DNA of 64,000 nt, taken from assembly GCF_026627425.1 (NCBI RefSeq), contig NZ_JAPNLH010000005.1, positions 124,001 to 188,000 on the forward strand. The letters run 5' to 3'. The stretch is from Arthrobacter endolithicus (GTDB lineage Bacteria > Actinomycetota > Actinomycetes > Actinomycetales > Micrococcaceae). The position numbers were made by a program, and so were the translations under genes. This document shows, piece after piece, positions 52,271 to 60,865 of the stretch. Within the stretch, counting starts at the first letter, position 1; every line of letters begins with the position of its first letter. Under the pieces are notes generated by a model, which ran no database searches, was not told where the DNA came from, and worked only from the letters and a program-made list of their open reading frames with translations.

Positions 52271-54852
52271 AGGACTCTCCGTCGGCTCACACCTGTTGAA
52301 ATGGGCAGCCGCACCACCATGGTCAGACCGCCGCCGGGTGTGGGAGCAGCCTCGAGCACACCGCCCATCGTTTCCATGAATCCCTTGGCCACGGCCAGGC
52401 CGAGCCCGATTCCGGGGCCGCCGGCAGCTGAGTAGGAGACGTCATCGAGGCGCTGGAAGGGCTGGAACATCGCGACGACGGCGTCCGCGGGCACACCCCT
52501 GCCTCGGTCAATAATCCGCAGCTCGCTGGCCGGCTGTCCCTCAATGGTGGCCCATCCGGACCCGCCCACGGCCCCGACAATGCGGATCTCCGAGTCGGGC
52601 GCGTACTTGAGTGAATTCTCCACGATATTGGCCAACACCCGCTCCAGCATGCCGGCGTCCGCGTCCACCGGCGGCATGTTGGCGGGCAGCTGGAGCAAGA
52701 CCCGTCCGGCCGGGACGCCGCGCAGCACTTCGGGCAGGACATCGCGCCAACTCACCGGTTCCAGCAGCGGAGTCACGGTGTCCGCGCTTAGCCGCGACAT
52801 GTCCAGCAGGTTGTCCACCAGAGAATTTAGCCGGTCCGAGTAGTTTTCAATAGTGGCCAGCAGCTCCGCTTCATCCTCCGGCGAGAAGGTGACAGTAGTC
52901 TGCCGCAGACTGCTGACGGCGAGTTTGATGCCGGCCAGCGGAGTGCGTAGATCATGCGAGACGGCGCGCAGCACGGCGGTGCGCATCTTGTTTCCCTCCG
53001 CCAGGCGCAGGTTGGCCTTGCGCGATGCGCTGAGCTCTTCGCGCTGCTCCATCGCCATCAGGTGGGCGCCGAAAGCACCGAGGAGCCGCCTGTCACGCGC
53101 CGGCAGCGTCCGGCCGCTCAGTGCCAGCACCAGCGTGGCGGAAACCTCCTCCACATTGTCGGCGCCGCTGGGGTCCGACGGCGGGCCCTCCCCCACACTT
53201 GCCGCCAGCGTCCAGCCGGACACCGGCACAAGACGCGCGCCGCCGTCGTCGTCGTCCCGGGCTGACACACGACGAAACAGGGCCACGGTGGAGACCTGGA
53301 AATATTCGCGCACCTGCTCCAGGAACACCTGCACGGTGTCCGGGGAGGCCAGCACGCCGCGGGCCAGCTCGCTGAGCGTCGCTGCCTCGGCACCGGCCAC
53401 GGCTGCATCCTTGGACCGCCGGGCGGACCGGTCTACCACCACGGCCACGGCCGAAGAAACGGCCAGGAACAGACCCAGCGCAAGTAGGTTTTGTGGGTCG
53501 CTGATGGTCAGCGTCCCGGTGGGAAGTGCCGAGAAGTAGTTCAGCAGCAGGCTGCCCCAGACGGCTGCCACCACGGCGGGCCACAGGCCTCCCACCAGGG
53601 CGACGGCAATGGCCGCCGTGAACTGGAACAGCATCACGGTGGCAAAGTTCATGCTCTGCGGGTAGCCTTCCAGCCACTGCACCAGCGGCGGCAGCAGCAC
53701 CGCCAGGGCGAAGCCGATGGCCACCCGCCGTCGGCCCAGTCTGCTCCGGGCCGACGCGTTCACGCCCTTCCCGCCGAGCGGGTGCGAGACCATGTGGACG
53801 TCGATGTCGCCGGAACCGCGCACGACGCGGGCGCCCACGCCGGCGCCGCGGAGCAGCCCGGCCCAAGTCCGCCGCCTGGAGGTGCCCACCACCAGCTGGG
53901 TGGCATCGACGCTACGGGCAAATTCCAGTAGCGCCTCCGCCACATCGTCCCCGCCCACGCAATGGTAGGTCCCGCCCAGGTCCGTGACCAGCTCACGCTG
54001 CAGTTCGAGCTCCTGGGGCGACTCTCCCGCCACGCCCTCGGAGCGCCGAACATGCACCGCCAGGAACTCGCCGCCGCTGACCCGGCTGAGGATCCGCGCG
54101 GCCCGCCGGATCAGCACCTGCCCTTCGGGACCACCCGTCAGCCCGACGACGACGCGCTCGCGGGTGGGCCAGCTGGCATCAATCCCATGCGTGGACCGGT
54201 AGTCGGCCAGCCCCTCCTCCACTCGGTCGGCCAGCCAGAGCAGGGCCAACTCGCGCAGCGCGGTCAGATTGCCCAGCCGGAAGTAGTTGGCCAGGGCAGT
54301 ATCCACCTTGTCCAGTGGATACACCTGGCCCGCGCCCATCCGCTGGCGCAGCAGCTCCGGCGCAATGTCCACCAGCTCGATCTGGTCCGCCCGGCGCACG
54401 GCTTCGTCCGGCACGGTTTCCTTCTGGCTGACGCCGGTGATGGCGTGCACCACATCTCCCAGAGAGGCCAGATGCTGAACGTTGACGGTGGACATGACAT
54501 CGATCCCCGCTCCAAGCAGCTCTTCGATGTCCTGCCATCGTTTGGCACGCCCGGCGCCGGGAATATTGGAGTGGGCATACTCATCCACCAGTGCCACTGC
54601 GGGCCTGCGGGCCAGCACCGCGGCGACGTCAAGCTCTTCGAATTGGTCCCCGCCATAGTCCAGAGCCATCGTGGGGACCTGCTCCATCCCAACGGCGAGG
54701 TTCCTGGTGTGGATGCGGCCGTGGTCCAGGACGATGCCGACGACCACGTCAGTACCGCCGGCACGCAGTTCCTGCCCCGCCTCCAGCATCGCGTAGGTTT
54801 TACCCACGCCGGGGGCCGCGCCCAGGAAGATTCTCAAGATGCCGCGTGCCAT
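52267..54852 (-). CDS. kdpD: KdpD-type sensor histidine kinase
   Basis: An 861-residue sensor of potassium and osmotic state. Domain order: KdpD ATPase-like N-terminus with Walker A GAAPGVGKT (11-19) and VDEYAHSNIPGA; a Usp-like domain (about 230-360, VVVGTSRRRTWAGLLRGAG); four transmembrane helices (about 375-470); a GAF-like region; then the kinase with RAVSHDLRTPLAGIK (phospho-His), ENSLKYAPDS, IDRGRGVP and GIGLGLAVAKG. Length is near the usual 890, with a short N-terminus. The kdpE start lies in its last codons. Confidence 0.95.
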   Translation of the reverse strand: MARGILRIFLGAAPGVGKTYAMLEAGQELRAGGTDVVVGIVLDHGRIHTRNLAVGMEQVPTMALDYGGDQFEELDVAAVLARRPAVALVDEYAHSNIPGAGRAKRWQDIEELLGAGIDVMSTVNVQHLASLGDVVHAITGVSQKETVPDEAVRRADQIELVDIAPELLRQRMGAGQVYPLDKVDTALANYFRLGNLTALRELALLWLADRVEEGLADYRSTHGIDASWPTRERVVVGLTGGPEGQVLIRRAARILSRVSGGEFLAVHVRRSEGVAGESPQELELQRELVTDLGGTYHCVGGDDVAEALLEFARSVDATQLVVGTSRRRTWAGLLRGAGVGARVVRGSGDIDVHMVSHPLGGKGVNASARSRLGRRRVAIGFALAVLLPPLVQWLEGYPQSMNFATVMLFQFTAAIAVALVGGLWPAVVAAVWGSLLLNYFSALPTGTLTISDPQNLLALGLFLAVSSAVAVVVDRSARRSKDAAVAGAEAATLSELARGVLASPDTVQVFLEQVREYFQVSTVALFRRVSARDDDDGGARLVPVSGWTLAASVGEGPPSDPSGADNVEEVSATLVLALSGRTLPARDRRLLGAFGAHLMAMEQREELSASRKANLRLAEGNKMRTAVLRAVSHDLRTPLAGIKLAVSSLRQTTVTFSPEDEAELLATIENYSDRLNSLVDNLLDMSRLSADTVTPLLEPVSWRDVLPEVLRGVPAGRVLLQLPANMPPVDADAGMLERVLANIVENSLKYAPDSEIRIVGAVGGSGWATIEGQPASELRIIDRGRGVPADAVVAMFQPFQRLDDVSYSAAGGPGIGLGLAVAKGFMETMGGVLEAAPTPGGGLTMVVRLPISTGVSRRRVL

Positions 54853-54915
54853 AGGTCGATTCTTTCAGTACTTGACCCTTGCGCGGCCCCGGCTTCCGGC
54901 ACCGTGGCCTGCTGG

Positions 54916-55686
54916 CTAATGCGCGAGGGCGGAGAAGCCGCCGTCGGCCTTTATCAGCTGCCCGCTCACCCAGCGGCCGGCGGCAGAGAGCAGGAACGCC
55001 GCGGTCCCGGCAACGTCGGCCGGGGTGCCGAGCCTGCCAGCGGGCTGCACCGCGGCTAGCTCGGCGCGCAGGACCGGGTCCATCCATCCGGTATCCACCG
55101 GGCCGGAATTTAGCGCATTTGAGCTAATTCCCAGCGGACCCAGCTCGCGTGCGGCGGCAATGATAGTCCTGTCCAACGCGCCCTTCGAGGCGCCGTAGGG
55201 CAGATTGTGCACGGTATGGTCGCTGGTCAGCGCAACGATGGCGCCGCCGTCGTCCGGAATCTGCCGGGCAAAGGCGGCCACCAGCTGCCAACTCGCGCGG
55301 GTGTTGACCGCAAAGTGCCGGTCAAAGCTCTCCAGCGACGTGTCCAGGATGGACGAATCCACCGACTCACAGTGCGAGAGCAGCAGACCCTGCAGCGGGC
55401 CGGCCTCCGCTGCAATCCGCGCCATAAGCGCGTTCACTGCACCGGGATCGGCCAGATCGGCGGGAACGGAAAGGACCTTGGCACCGGCCGCCTCCAGCTC
55501 CGCGGCGAGCCTGCCGACGTCCTCCAGCTGTACACCCCATGGCATCCGGGCGTCATATTCCGGCCAGTAGTTCAGCACCAGGTGCCAGCCGTCCCCGGCC
55601 AGTGCCCGGGCAATCGCGGCACCAATTCCAACGCTGCGTCCCACGCCGGTAATCAAAGCGGATTTCCGCATCCTGTGCTCAGCCAT
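54916..55686 (-). CDS. Short-chain dehydrogenase/reductase
   Basis: About 256 residues, Rossmann fold, NAD(P)-dependent. The cofactor motif is TGVGRSVGIG; the catalytic tyrosine and lysine are in LPYGASKGAL, and the C-terminus has GRLGTPADVAGTAAFLLS and a GQLIKADGG ending, like 3-oxoacyl-ACP reductases. The start is uncertain: ATG 55686 (used), ATG 55671 and a longer frame to 55851 are all open, without a clear ribosome site. It is divergent from an amidohydrolase gene. The substrate is unknown. Confidence 0.86.
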   Translation of the reverse strand: MAEHRMRKSALITGVGRSVGIGAAIARALAGDGWHLVLNYWPEYDARMPWGVQLEDVGRLAAELEAAGAKVLSVPADLADPGAVNALMARIAAEAGPLQGLLLSHCESVDSSILDTSLESFDRHFAVNTRASWQLVAAFARQIPDDGGAIVALTSDHTVHNLPYGASKGALDRTIIAAARELGPLGISSNALNSGPVDTGWMDPVLRAELAAVQPAGRLGTPADVAGTAAFLLSAAGRWVSGQLIKADGGFSALAH

Positions 55687-55767
55687 CGAGCCAGCAGAGC
55701 GGTCCGGGGACCACCCCCTTTTAAGATGCATCCGCCGTGCATCGGCCGGCGACGCCGGACCCCGGGT

Positions 55768-55784
55768 AGGTTGGAAACCAACCT
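55768..55784. promoter_or_regulatory. Inverted repeat before the amidohydrolase gene
   Basis: Perfect arms AGGTTGG / CCAACCT around AAA, 25 bases upstream of the GTG start of the amidohydrolase and in the region shared with the divergent dehydrogenase gene. A regulator site is possible; no local regulator gene is obvious. Confidence 0.4.
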
Positions 55785-55809
55785 CCAACGACCGGTGAAA
55801 GGTCCATTC

Positions 55810-57021
55810 GTGAAAACCACTTCCGCCTCCCGCACCAGAGTCCGCGCACAATCAGCGTTCGCTATCACCAACGCCCATGTTGTCCCGATCGACGCCGACC
55901 CGTTTGACGGGACTTTGGTGGTCACGGACGGCAGAATTTCGGCGCTGGGTCCGAAGGTGAAAATTCCCGCCGGCGCCCCTACTATCGATGCCGCAGGGGG
56001 CTGGCTGCTGCCCGGCTTCATCGATGCGCACGTCCATCTCGGAATGCATCCCGAAGGCGAGGTCGATTCCACCAGCGATGTGAACGAAATGACCGATCCA
56101 AATATGGCGGCCGTGCGCGCTATTGATGCGGTGGATCCTTTTGACCCCGGCTTTGACGACGCGCTAGCCGGCGGAATCACCGCGGTGAATGTTAATCCCG
56201 GCTCCGGGAATCCGATCGGCGGTCTAGCCGTGGCGCTCCACACCCATGGCAGGTACATCGAGGAGATGGTGCTCCGTTCGCCCAGCGGCCTCAAATCCGC
56301 CCTCGGCGAGAACCCTAAACGGGTCTACGGCGATAAAAAACAGACCCCCTCCACGCGTCTGGGTACCGCCATGGTAATCCGCAAGGCCTTCATCGAGGCG
56401 CAGAACTACATGGCAAAGGCGGATCCCGCCGCCCGCGACCCCCGGATGGAAGCGCTGGCGATGGTGCTGCGCCGGGAGATCCCCTGGCGTCAGCACTGTC
56501 ACCGCGCCGATGACATCGCCACGGCGCTGCGGCTGGCGGACGAATTCGGCTATGAGCTGGTGCTGGACCACGGGACGGAAGCGCACGTGCTGGCCGATGT
56601 GCTGGCGGAACGCGGCATTCCTGTCTTGATCGGGCCGCTGTTCACCTCCAGGTCCAAGGTGGAACTGCGTGGGCGCTCGCTGGCGAATCCCGGGAAGGTG
56701 GCGGCGGCGGGGGTTGAAATTTCCATCATCACGGACCATCCGGTGGTGCCGGTGAACTTCCTGGTCCATCAGTGCACCTTAGCAGTCAAGGAGGGGCTGG
56801 ACCGCGAAACGGCGCTGCGGGCCATTACCATCAACCCCGCCAAGGTCTTGGGGCTGGCGGATCGGATCGGTTCACTGGCGCACGGCAAGGATGCGGACTT
56901 AGTCCTGTGGAGCGGCGATCCGCTGGACGTCATGCAGCGGGCACTGGCGGTGTGGATCGGCGGGAAGCCGGTCTACGAGTACGACGGCGAAAACCAGGTC
57001 GGGGTTGTGGCTCCCCGCTAG
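55810..57021 (+). CDS. Amidohydrolase family protein (imidazolonepropionase-like)
   Basis: A 403-residue metal-dependent hydrolase. The metal motif is LPGFIDAHVHLGMHPEGEVD; further features are NVNPGSGNPIGG, QHCHRADDIATAL (metal His), DHGTEAH, ISIITDHPVVP (metal Asp) and the closing KDADLVLWSGDPLD. The start is GTG 55810 with GAAAGG seven bases upstream. The type is common in actinobacteria, often called amidohydrolase or imidazolonepropionase-like; the true substrate is not known. A strong hairpin follows. Confidence 0.88.
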   Translation: MKTTSASRTRVRAQSAFAITNAHVVPIDADPFDGTLVVTDGRISALGPKVKIPAGAPTIDAAGGWLLPGFIDAHVHLGMHPEGEVDSTSDVNEMTDPNMAAVRAIDAVDPFDPGFDDALAGGITAVNVNPGSGNPIGGLAVALHTHGRYIEEMVLRSPSGLKSALGENPKRVYGDKKQTPSTRLGTAMVIRKAFIEAQNYMAKADPAARDPRMEALAMVLRREIPWRQHCHRADDIATALRLADEFGYELVLDHGTEAHVLADVLAERGIPVLIGPLFTSRSKVELRGRSLANPGKVAAAGVEISIITDHPVVPVNFLVHQCTLAVKEGLDRETALRAITINPAKVLGLADRIGSLAHGKDADLVLWSGDPLDVMQRALAVWIGGKPVYEYDGENQVGVVAPR

Positions 57022-57055
57022 CGCGGGTGCTTCCGGTTCCGGGCAAAGCCTGGCA

Positions 57056-57096
57056 AAACGAAAGCGCCCCGCCTGACCGGCGGGGCGCTTTCGTTT
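57056..57096. terminator. Strong bidirectional terminator
   Basis: A perfect 18-bp stem AAACGAAAGCGCCCCGCC / GGCGGGGCGCTTTCGTTT with loop TGACC, between the convergent amidohydrolase and rpf genes. The stem ends in AAA/TTT on each side, so it can work for both strands. Confidence 0.9.
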
Positions 57097-57128
57097 CGCC
57101 AGGCCTTGCTCCCTACAACTCTGTAATG

Positions 57129-57821
57129 TTAGGCAGGCAGCTGCAGAACCTGACCGGTCATGATGAGGTCGGGGTGAATAATGGTGCCGGTGTTGGCGCT
57201 GTACAACGGACCCCAACCGCCAACCACGCCGAGCTTCTCCGCGATGGTGCTAAGCGTATCTCCGGAGACAACAGTGTAGGTCTCCCCGCTCAGGGCAACG
57301 TGGACCGGAGCCTGCGCAACCTGAACCGGGGCCTGGGCGACCGGCGCCTGGTAAACCGGCGCCTGGTGAACCGGCGCCTGGGCCACCGGAGCTACCGGAG
57401 CCTGAGCTACCGGCCGGGCCGCGATGGGAGCTACTGCCTGGGCCTGAACCTGGACCGGTGCGGGGGCTGCGCCACCGCCGCCGGACAATCCCAATCCAGC
57501 CGAGCATGCCGGCCATGCGCCCCAGCCCTGACCTGCCTGGACGCGCTCCGCCACGGCAATCTGCTGGGCCTTGGAAGCATTTTGCGGTGCCCCTGTTCCG
57601 CCGTAGGCGGCCCAGGTGCTCGGGGTGAACTGCAGCCCGCCGGAGAAACCGTTGCCGGTGTTGGTGTTCCAGTTGCCCGAGCTTTCGCACTGTGCCAGTG
57701 CGTCCCAGGTGCTTACCGGTGCTGCATTTGCTGCTGTTCCGGAGACCGCCAAGCCTGCTCCGGCAATCGCGGCTACTGCTATTCCCCGGCGAAGGCCGCG
57801 GCTGATCGTCATTTTATTCAT
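57129..57821 (-). CDS. Resuscitation-promoting factor with LysM domain
   Basis: A secreted 230-residue muralytic enzyme. The signal peptide covers about residues 1-34 (cleavage after TAANA), then the Rpf domain with ALAQCESSGNWNTNTGNGF (catalytic Glu in CES), GLQFTPSTWAAYGG and the paired Cys in WPACSAG. A linker of repeated Ala-Pro-Val units (QAPVHQAPVYQAPV) and a C-terminal LysM domain that binds peptidoglycan (YTVVSGDTLSTIAEKLGV) follow. It cleaves wall glycan to help regrowth from dormancy. It has a 200-base structured GC-rich leader. Confidence 0.95.
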   Translation of the reverse strand: MNKMTISRGLRRGIAVAAIAGAGLAVSGTAANAAPVSTWDALAQCESSGNWNTNTGNGFSGGLQFTPSTWAAYGGTGAPQNASKAQQIAVAERVQAGQGWGAWPACSAGLGLSGGGGAAPAPVQVQAQAVAPIAARPVAQAPVAPVAQAPVHQAPVYQAPVAQAPVQVAQAPVHVALSGETYTVVSGDTLSTIAEKLGVVGGWGPLYSANTGTIIHPDLIMTGQVLQLPA

Positions 57822-58060
57822 GGCTTACTACTCCGAAGGGCCACCTGCGCTCCGCCCGTCCCCGGACTTCTCTGCGTCGCCGTCGAACCTGCTGATGTGG
57901 AGGACATTTCCGGTGCCTGCCGTCGTGACGGCGTTCGGTGTAGACAGGCCCGTGCGTTTGAGTTCAGCGGCGCGCTGGGCGGCCGCGGCCCCGGGGGGCT
58001 CCCCCCACGCTAGAGCATTTTAGAGTCGATGCCAAATCGATATAAAAATTACCATATTGT
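57822..58060 (-). ncRNA. Structured leader of rpf, possible c-di-AMP (ydaO-type) riboswitch
   Basis: An AT-rich patch (58022-58075) that can hold the promoter is followed by about 200 bases of GC-rich leader before the rpf start. On the minus strand it has, in order, GGGGGGAGCC, GCTGAACTC, CCGAACGCCGTCA and an AGGC segment, which loosely recall the conserved blocks of the ydaO riboswitch that often stands before actinobacterial rpf genes. The match is incomplete, so this is a tentative call. Confidence 0.3.
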
Positions 58061-58142
58061 TATATTGCCGTGACGTACCGCAACAGTACAGTAAGGTACT
58101 CGAGGACTTCCACTGCACGTTCGGCGCGTTCCCAGTGAACCG

Positions 58143-59303
58143 TCAGATCCGATCCAGCGCCTGCGCCAGGTCAGCGAGCAGATCCTCAATGTCCTCGATG
58201 CCGACGGAAAGCCGGATTAGGTTCTCCGGTACGGCCAGTTCGGTCCCCTTCACTGAGGCATGCGTCATTTCGGACGGATAGTTCATCAGGGACTCGATCC
58301 CGCCCAGCGACTCGGCCAGCGTGAAGACCCCGGTGGCTTCGGCCACGGTGCGGGCGGCAGCTTCACCACCGGTAAACTGCACCGAAATCATCCCGCCGAA
58401 CTTGCGCATCTGCCGGGCAGCCAGCTCGTGTCCCGGATGGTCCGGCAGCCCCGGGTATAGCACGCGCTCCACCTCGGGCCGGGTCAGGAGCCACTCGGCG
58501 ATGCGTTGCGCATTCTCGCAGTGTCGGTCCATCCGCACCCCGAGCGTCTTTAACCCCCGCGTGGTCAGCCAGGCCTCCATCGGCGCGGACACAGCCCCCA
58601 CGGCGAACTGCACAAAACCGATCTTCTCCGCAAGAGCCGCATCGTTGAGCACTACCGCCCCGCCGCTCGCGTCCGAATGCCCGCCGATGTATTTGGTGGT
58701 GGAATGAACGACGACGTCGGCCCCCAAGGCGAGCGGGTTCTGCAGGTACGGGGAGGCAAACGTATTATCCACCACGAGCACAGCCCCGGCGTCCCGCGCG
58801 ATGCGCGCGATTGCGGCGATATCGGTGATTTTCATCATCGGATTGGACGGTGTCTCCACCCAGATCATCTTGGTCGCACCCGGCCGGCTGCCGGTGGTTA
58901 GCGCGGCGCGGACGACATCGTGATCCGCCATGTCCACCGCGGCGTTGCTGATCCCCCAGCCCGACAGCACCTTGTTGATCAGCCGGTAGGTGCCGCCGTA
59001 CACGTCATTACCCAGCACAATATGATCCCCGGGCACCAGCGCCGCACGGATCAGCGCATCCTCGGCCGCCAGCCCCGACGCGAAGCTGAACGCATACTCA
59101 GCCCCTTCCAACGCGGCGAGCTGGGCCTGCAGCGAGTCCCGCGTCGGGTTGGTTCCGCGGCCGTATTCGTACCCGTTGCGCAGCACCCCGATACCGTCCT
59201 GGGCGAATGTTGACGTCTGATAAAGCGGCACAACAACGGCACCCGTGGTGGCGTCAGGCTCCTGTCCGGCATGGACGGCGCGCGTATTGAATCCCTGGCT
59301 CAT
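58143..59303 (-). CDS. metB: Cystathionine gamma-synthase / lyase
   Basis: PLP enzyme of the Cys/Met metabolism group, 386 residues. Motifs are GYEYGRGTNPTRDSLQAQLA, the PLP lysine in HSTTKYIGGHSDASGG, VETPSNPMM and the C-terminal SLGGIESLMNYPSEMTHAS, as in MetB. It either joins cysteine to an activated homoserine or splits cystathionine to cysteine. AAGGAA lies before the ATG. It is 14 bases after the cystathionine beta-synthase gene, so the pair may run reverse transsulfuration from homocysteine to cysteine. Confidence 0.93.
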   Translation of the reverse strand: MSQGFNTRAVHAGQEPDATTGAVVVPLYQTSTFAQDGIGVLRNGYEYGRGTNPTRDSLQAQLAALEGAEYAFSFASGLAAEDALIRAALVPGDHIVLGNDVYGGTYRLINKVLSGWGISNAAVDMADHDVVRAALTTGSRPGATKMIWVETPSNPMMKITDIAAIARIARDAGAVLVVDNTFASPYLQNPLALGADVVVHSTTKYIGGHSDASGGAVVLNDAALAEKIGFVQFAVGAVSAPMEAWLTTRGLKTLGVRMDRHCENAQRIAEWLLTRPEVERVLYPGLPDHPGHELAARQMRKFGGMISVQFTGGEAAARTVAEATGVFTLAESLGGIESLMNYPSEMTHASVKGTELAVPENLIRLSVGIEDIEDLLADLAQALDRI

Positions 59304-59317
59304 AATATTCCTTGCCT

Positions 59318-60703
59318 TCAGTCGTTGAGATAGTTCAGCAGATCGTGCCGGGTCAGCACTCCCACGGGGGCGCCCACAAACGTCACCATCAGCGCGTCCA
59401 CGTCCTGCAGCTTGTGCCGTGCAGCGGCGATCGGTTCGAGCGAACCGATGATCGGCAGCGCGGGCTGCATGTGCTCGGTGATCTTGTCCGTCAGCTTGGC
59501 CTCGCCGCGGAACAATTTGCCGGTCAGCGTCCGCTCGTCCACGGCGCCGATCACTTCTCCCATCACCACGGGCGGTTCCTGCGTCAGGACCGGAATCTGC
59601 GAAACGCCGTACTCGCTCATCAGGGAGATCACATCGCGGACGGTCTCATTCGGATGGATGTGCACCAGCGCCGGCAGCTGCCCGTTTTTGGACCGCAGCA
59701 CATCGCCGATCGCCGGCTCGTCGTCGGTCTTCAGGAAGCCGTAGGACTGCATCCACTTGTCATTGAAAATCTTGCCCAGGTAGCCGCGGCCGCTGTCCGG
59801 CAGCAGAACGACGACGACGTCATCGGCTCCCAGCCCCTTGGCGGCCTTCAGCGCGGCCACCACCGCCATGCCGCTGGATCCGCCGACCAGCAGACCTTCC
59901 TCACGGGCCAGCCGCCGCGTCATCGCGAAGCTGTCGGCATCGGAGACGGCGATGATTTCGTGCGGGACAGCCGGATCGTAGGAGGACGGCCAGATGTCCT
60001 CACCGACGCCTTCCACCAGATACGGCCGCCCCGTGCCGCCGGAGTAGACGGAGCCTTCCGGATCGACACCGATGATCCGTACCTCGCCGCCGTTCTCCGC
60101 TGCGCGGTCCGCCGAGACCTCGCGCAGATAACGCCCGGTCCCGCTGATGGTGCCACCCGTGCCCACGCCGGCCACAAAGTGCGTCACCCGCCCGTCCGTG
60201 TCCTTCCAGATCTCCGGGCCGGTCGTCTCATAGTGGCTCAAGGGGCCGTTCGCGTTGGAAAACTGGTCCGGCTTGTAAGCCCCGGCAATCTCGCGCACCA
60301 AGCGGTCGGACACGCCGTAGTAGGACTGAGGGCTGTCTGCGGCCACCGCAGTCGGGGTCACCACCACCTCGGCGCCATAGGCGGCCAACACGGCGCGTTT
60401 GTCCTCGCCCACCTTGTCCGGGACCACAAAGACGCATTCGTACCCTCGCTGTTGCGCCACCATCGCCATCGCCACGCCCGTATTGCCGCTGGTCGGCTCG
60501 ATGATCGTGCCGCCGGGAGCAATCAGGCCCGCCTTGGCGGCTTCATCCAGCATCTTCACCGCGATTCGGTCCTTCGCGGAACCGCCGGGGTTCATATACT
60601 CCAGTTTCACCAGGACGGTGGCGGCCAGGCCTTGAGTAACTTTGTTCAGCTTGACCAGCGGCGTATTGCCGATCAGGTCCAGGACGGAATTGGCGTACTT
60701 CAT
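59318..60703 (-). CDS. cbs: Cystathionine beta-synthase
   Basis: Condenses serine and homocysteine to cystathionine with PLP. The protein has 461 residues. PLP lysine is Lys44 in GGSAKDRIAVK; PTSGNTGVAMA and GVGTGGTISGTGRYL bind cofactor and substrate. Two CBS domains fill about residues 340-461 (HPNETVRDVISLMSEYGVSQ, then MVTFVGAPVGVLTRHDLL) and may sense adenosyl compounds. There is no N-terminal heme domain. The ATG has AGGGAG upstream; it heads the cbs-metB operon. Confidence 0.94.
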   Translation of the reverse strand: MKYANSVLDLIGNTPLVKLNKVTQGLAATVLVKLEYMNPGGSAKDRIAVKMLDEAAKAGLIAPGGTIIEPTSGNTGVAMAMVAQQRGYECVFVVPDKVGEDKRAVLAAYGAEVVVTPTAVAADSPQSYYGVSDRLVREIAGAYKPDQFSNANGPLSHYETTGPEIWKDTDGRVTHFVAGVGTGGTISGTGRYLREVSADRAAENGGEVRIIGVDPEGSVYSGGTGRPYLVEGVGEDIWPSSYDPAVPHEIIAVSDADSFAMTRRLAREEGLLVGGSSGMAVVAALKAAKGLGADDVVVVLLPDSGRGYLGKIFNDKWMQSYGFLKTDDEPAIGDVLRSKNGQLPALVHIHPNETVRDVISLMSEYGVSQIPVLTQEPPVVMGEVIGAVDERTLTGKLFRGEAKLTDKITEHMQPALPIIGSLEPIAAARHKLQDVDALMVTFVGAPVGVLTRHDLLNYLND

Positions 60704-60759
60704 ACTCCCTAGGTTATGGGCTGGCCAACCATAGGGCTAACGCGGCGCCACAATGGCCT

Positions 60760-60839
60760 CTGCCCACGTTCCGGAACGACGCTCCGGCGGCCGGAGGTCA
60801 CGGCGCAAAAATCGGCGCGAATTTCCACAACGTGGGCAG
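60760..60839. repeat. Spaced 11-bp inverted repeat with inner hairpin
   Basis: CTGCCCACGTT (60760-60770) and AACGTGGGCAG (60829-60839) are perfect inverted copies separated by 58 bases. Inside lies CTCCGG-CGG-CCGGAG. It sits in the 162-base gap between cbs and the end of putA, both on the minus strand. It could be a putA terminator or a small mobile repeat. Confidence 0.55.
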
Positions 60840-60865
60840 CTATCACGGTCCCGTCCCGGAAACGG

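Noticed and set aside
53962-55059. Plus-strand frame opposite kdpD and the dehydrogenase gene
   Set aside because: Covers two well-supported minus-strand genes; composition is typical of complement sequence.
59304-60865. Search for a SAM or cobalamin riboswitch near metB and cbs
   Set aside because: The gap between the two genes is 14 bases, and the region before cbs shows no familiar riboswitch blocks.
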